In this document: piece by piece, positions 60,079 to 63,754 of the stretch
Position numbering within the stretch: position 1 is the first letter of the stretch
How the letters are laid out: every line of letters begins with the position of its first letter
Assembly: GCA_905250885.1 (NCBI GenBank)
Contig: CAJNOQ010000200.1
Span: 1 to 63,754 of the forward strand
DNA from: Didymodactylos carnosus
Taxonomy: Eukaryota; Rotifera; Eurotatoria; Philodinida; Philodinidae
Direction: 5' to 3'
DNA: 63,754 nt
Position numbers and translations under genes: made by a program
Notes under the pieces: model-generated
The model's database searches: none
Told to the model about the DNA's origin: nothing
Seen by the model: only the letters and a program-made list of their open reading frames with translations

Positions 60079-61790
60079 TCGAATGAAGTTAGTTCACATA
60101 CATAAAGGTAACGGAATCTGTTCTGTTCTGTTGAAATAAAAGAAAGAAATAAACTCAAAAAATAAGAAGTTGAGCATGAAAAAATAATTGACAACAGCAA
60201 CAACAGTTGCAAATTTAAATGTTATGTATGACGTAACAGACATATGTATGTATTACTATTTATGAAATATGAGCACAGCCAAGTTGATAGTAAAAAATTC
60301 CATTGAACATTAGATATCAGAAAACTATACAAGATATAAGATTTCTTCAATGCCAAAGCGTTCAGTTACATTGTCAGCAAAAAGGATAGTTTATAGACAC
60401 CGCTATCTCAAAAGAATGGTATCTATTACCTATTTTTTAGATTTCAGTATTATTTTGTATTAGTTTTTGACCAATCATCAGGCGCAAATTATGAAAAGAC
60501 TTTTAAACAATATTTCTATTTTTTTTTCAATTTTCTATTTTTGCAAAAAGTTTTTGTTAGATATCAAAGGTCATTGTGGAACGAAAATTTCATGAGATTC
60601 CACGAGATTTCACGGAACGATACGAAAATTTTCAAAGCATCTATGAGACGGAATAAAAGTGCTATCTCATGGAATTATGTTAAATCATATGGAAGTTAAT
60701 GGGGAAAAACAGATTTTTATAGTTTCATATGTCGAACTAGGTTGTCTGCACTAGACTGCTTAACTAGCAATAGTTTCTGAGAAAAAGTTTATTATGTTTC
60801 TCTGAAATCTCAAGGGATGAAAATTTTCTTCTGCAGAAGAGCACTTTCATCACATTCTGTCCCACGACGATTTTTGCCTCTGCTGAATACTACTTGAGAG
60901 GATTAAATTTACCGGAATATACAAAAATTGTTAATTTATCTAATGTTTTTAATAAATATATACCCTTCTTAAATCTTTCTTTTTGATTGTTTTACATCAT
61001 TAGTGAAAACAAGTATTACAATTCTTCCTCAACATGTAATTTTATCACCAAAGGGAGCATTTCAATGAAGTTGACCAAAGTAGGAAGACTTATAAAACAA
61101 TGTGAATCTCTATCTCTTTTCATCCTTGAAGAGTAGTATATTTTTCTCTTATCAAATTATAAGCACATTTCGTAGCTCAGTAAAAGATAGACATGCTCGA
61201 ATGAACTGTTCGCTCCTTTAGTTCAAACACTAATTTTAGTGTCGCCTGGAGTATCCAGTTTTTTTCTTCAACGTCAACATTTATCTGTCTGTCTGTATAT
61301 AACAGGTCGCGTCATATATCTATATTTTGTTCTCCAGTTCCTTGTTATTTTCATTCAGGTGGTCAAACATCAAGTCTACGGCTGATTTTTCAAAGATAAA
61401 TAGTGAGTTTGGGTTTTAACATGAGAAACACGTAACACATGGATAGAACTCATCGACTTACCTGGGAAAAAGCCAATTTAAGATTTTTCAACGTCATTTT
61501 CGGATAAAAAAATTTAAAAATACTGATCTTTTGAACTTCAATCAAAAAGAATGAAATTTTCAAAAAAAAGCAACAAGTTTATCGTTATTTCTAAATCTTA
61601 AAAATATTTTTTTCGGATTGTTCATGCAAAGTGACATGTAGAACAGTTAATGTTATTAAAAGAAACTTAAAATAAAAAAAAACGCTGAATCCTAGGTAGA
61701 ACTGTTGAGGTCGCATCGTGCTTCTTGCAAATCTATCCATGTTTTTTGTTCTAAAAGAAATATAATAACTCTTTTGCCTTCATTCTAATT

Positions 61791-62205
61791 ATCATACCTG
61801 TGGGGAAGAAGTTAAGCATACGTTTTGGAAAATAATGTTTTATTGCTGAGCAAAGTCACTTTCATTTTTTTGTTGCATTTGGTTATTCAACGGGACTCGT
61901 CATTTACAAAAAAATTCAAAGTCAAAATAATTTCGTTAAAATACAATCATATAGCTAAAATTCAACGGAAATTTTAATAAAAATGAAATCAAAATCAACG
62001 CAAAATTGAAGCAAAATTATTCATGTACGAAAAATGTAGGAATAAATTTGCGGATTTAATATTAGTTTGACTTCTTTTGGATGTTTTGGCAAATGACGAG
62101 TCTCAGTGGATAACAAAATGTAACCAAACAATGAAAGTGACCTTTCTCAGCAATAAAACATTATTTTCCAAAACCCATGCTTAACTTTTTCCTCACAGGT
62201 ATGAT
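61791..62205. mobile_element. 415-bp foldback element with arms of about 140 bp
   Basis: Arm 61791-61930 begins ATCATACCTGTGGGGAAGAA and matches the reverse complement of 62062-62205 at about 85%. Conserved blocks include GGAAAATAATGTTTTATTGC and GACTCGTCATTT. The spacer of about 130 bp is AT-rich and non-coding. Target duplication not identified; MITE-like. Confidence 0.75.
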
Positions 62206-62986
62206 GATTTGTAAACAGTTTCAGAAAGAACTAACGTTTTTAGGTATACCTGACGGTTTTAATCGATAACAATACTTTATTATAACGAATCAAGAATTTC
62301 CAGAGAAATTATTGGACTTTAGTGGTTCTGTTGTCAACCCGTTGATTTTATAGAACTGTCAGTTGTGTACTTTCTCCATAGTACATGCATCCTGCCATGT
62401 TGATCGTGAACATCTGTATGGACAAAATATGAAATCCTAAAGGAACTTTTACCTATGTTCAAAAATTTGTTCAAAAAAAGCTAAAATAATCTGACGATAG
62501 AATGAAGATCCTCAGACGTTACTAAGGCATTCTCAAAGCGTTATCTTTATATTTTTAAAATTTAAATGTATAAATAGATACTACTGTGTAATAGGACTAC
62601 TTGTGCAGATTTTTTTCAGAGTAAATTTCGTCGATTCTGCTTATTATACGTACAAAGATTGTTTTTGTATACTATTGAGTTGTTGTCAATAACTTATTCA
62701 TATCAAAAATGGGCCTACATACTACAATATTTGCACATAAAATAGACAACTGAATAGTAACTCATCTTTTTTAAGGGGGCTTCCCCTCAGTAAAAAACGT
62801 TTTTTATCTTACATCCGATTTCGATGGCGCTTACAGCGACTAATGCTTACTGACCAACTAGTTAATGCCAAAAATTCGAGATCGTAACGTTGCCGAGTTA
62901 CTGCGTGATAATGGACAAAATGGGACTCTTAGCAAAAACGCTAAGACTTCTTTGCTGGAAGGAGCCGAAAGCTGCGGGTATTCTCA

Positions 62987-63450
62987 AATGGAAGTAGACA
63001 TCTAAATCTAAAGTTTGTCTGTAGCGATTTTTGAATTTCGCTTACGTCCATTCTCAACACGTATATTAACACTAGAACGCCCGGAAATTTTCATGACCTA
63101 GAACGCCCAAAGCGGTCATTTTGACCGTTACTGTTTTTTTTAAAAATTTTATACTTACAAATGGTTCTGAATCCAAAAATGAATTGAAAATTCTGCAAAA
63201 AATAATTTTTGTGGGACAAATTAAAAGTTATGACATAATTTATTTTTAAATAAATTGTATGCAGTTTGTTTTATTAGGATAAAAATCACTAAACGGTCAA
63301 AATGACCGACCGCTACGGGCGTTCTAGTGTTAAATCAAAACTCTGAAAATGACCGCCAACTCGGAGGAGTATTTTTCACTTTTCACTGCACAGTAAACGA
63401 AATTCAAAAATCGCTACGGATAAAATTTAGATAAATGTCTTAGCTTCAAA
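62987..63450. mobile_element. Older foldback element, interrupted by the piggyBac-like MITE
   Basis: GTAGCGATTTTTGAATTTCG in the left arm (about 62987-63045) is the exact reverse complement of the corresponding part of the right arm (about 63397-63450). Outer parts (GAAGTAGACATCTAAATCT against GAAGCTAAGACATTTATCTA) are diverged. The MITE at 63070-63329 and its TTAA sites lie between the arms. Confidence 0.65.
63070..63329. mobile_element. 260-bp piggyBac-like MITE flanked by TTAA
   Basis: Perfect 13-bp TIRs CACTAGAACGCCC (63070-63082) and GGGCGTTCTAGTG (63317-63329) are flanked by TTAA at 63066-63069 and 63330-63333, the diagnostic piggyBac target duplication. Subterminal palindromic GGTCATTTTGACCG and CGGTCAAAATGACCG motifs occur at both ends. 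There is no transposase. A helper piggyBac transposase elsewhere in the genome is inferred. Confidence 0.85.
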
Positions 63451-63754
63451 ATAAAAAAAGTTAAGGTTTTATGATAAATCGTCCAGGAGTAGCAATTCTG
63501 CTGTGTCAAAACCATATTCTAAGAAACGTTTTCATCACTCCATTAATTATATATAACTCAGCGTCTTTAGCAAACTATTATCGTTTTCAAAAAGCAATGT
63601 CCCTGACTAAATTTTGAATAACTCCCCCATAGAAAGAGATATCGATCTCTGGTTTTCGCAGATCGCTAGCCAACACTTTTTTGCATATAGCCATGCAAAA
63701 ACACTCTCAAAAAATAAATTTAAAGTCGGTTTTCCAAGAGGATCTTTGGAAAAC

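Larger units (their letters stand above)
60079..63754. other. Region upstream of the Kirre-like gene
   Basis: It must hold the 5' UTR and promoter of the Kirre-like gene near 60.1-60.5 kb; no core element was recognised. It contains a foldback at 61791-62205, a GC-richer stretch near 62770-62990, a second foldback at 62987-63450 and a nested piggyBac-like MITE at 63070-63329. No open frame of interest was seen. Confidence 0.55.

Noticed and set aside
1..63754. CRISPR array, prokaryotic operon or phage island
   Set aside because: Spliced metazoan genes throughout; no regularly spaced repeats or bacterial gene organisation.

Overview
This is AT-rich metazoan nuclear DNA. The genes are split into many short exons by introns of mostly 45-80 bases with GT-AG ends, and the proteins carry Ser/Thr/Asn/His/Gln-rich runs. 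Every identified protein is an animal family: RasGRF, a formin-like protein (FMNL/FRL), a GABP-alpha-type ETS factor, FNDC3 and a Kirre/Neph immunoglobulin receptor. Compact introns, low GC and a high intron count suggest a small invertebrate. A rotifer, perhaps bdelloid, is my best guess, but nothing here proves it.

Layout, left to right; all five recognised genes lie on the minus strand. 196-2103 is the 5' end of a RasGRF gene whose remainder lies beyond the left edge. 2.1-8.5 kb is intergenic with foldback repeats. 8586-16555 is a complete FMNL formin gene with about 34 exons and a 322-bp MITE in one intron. 16.7-23.2 kb is gene-poor. 23239-24801 holds the last three exons of a GABP-alpha-like gene; its 5' exons were not found. 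24.8-30 kb holds a large foldback, a LINE 3' fragment and two doubtful small ORFs. 30056-44066 is FNDC3, with a chain of fibronectin III domains and a C-terminal membrane anchor. Two widely separated first coding exons splice in phase to the same second exon. 44-57 kb is mostly repeats: a 671-bp near-palindrome, two abutting decayed LINE copies and a 548-bp TIR element. 57184-60078 is a complete Kirre/Neph-like gene. 60-63.75 kb is repeat-rich, including a piggyBac-like MITE nested inside an older foldback.

The genes are not an operon. They share themes of signalling and cell shape (Ras exchange factor, actin nucleation, adhesion receptor), but I infer no joint function. The most unusual content is the dense set of unrelated non-autonomous inverted-repeat elements without any visible transposase, and the two alternative FNDC3 N-termini. 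Exon borders were read by eye from splice consensus, reading frame and similarity to remembered family sequences, so they may be a few bases off.
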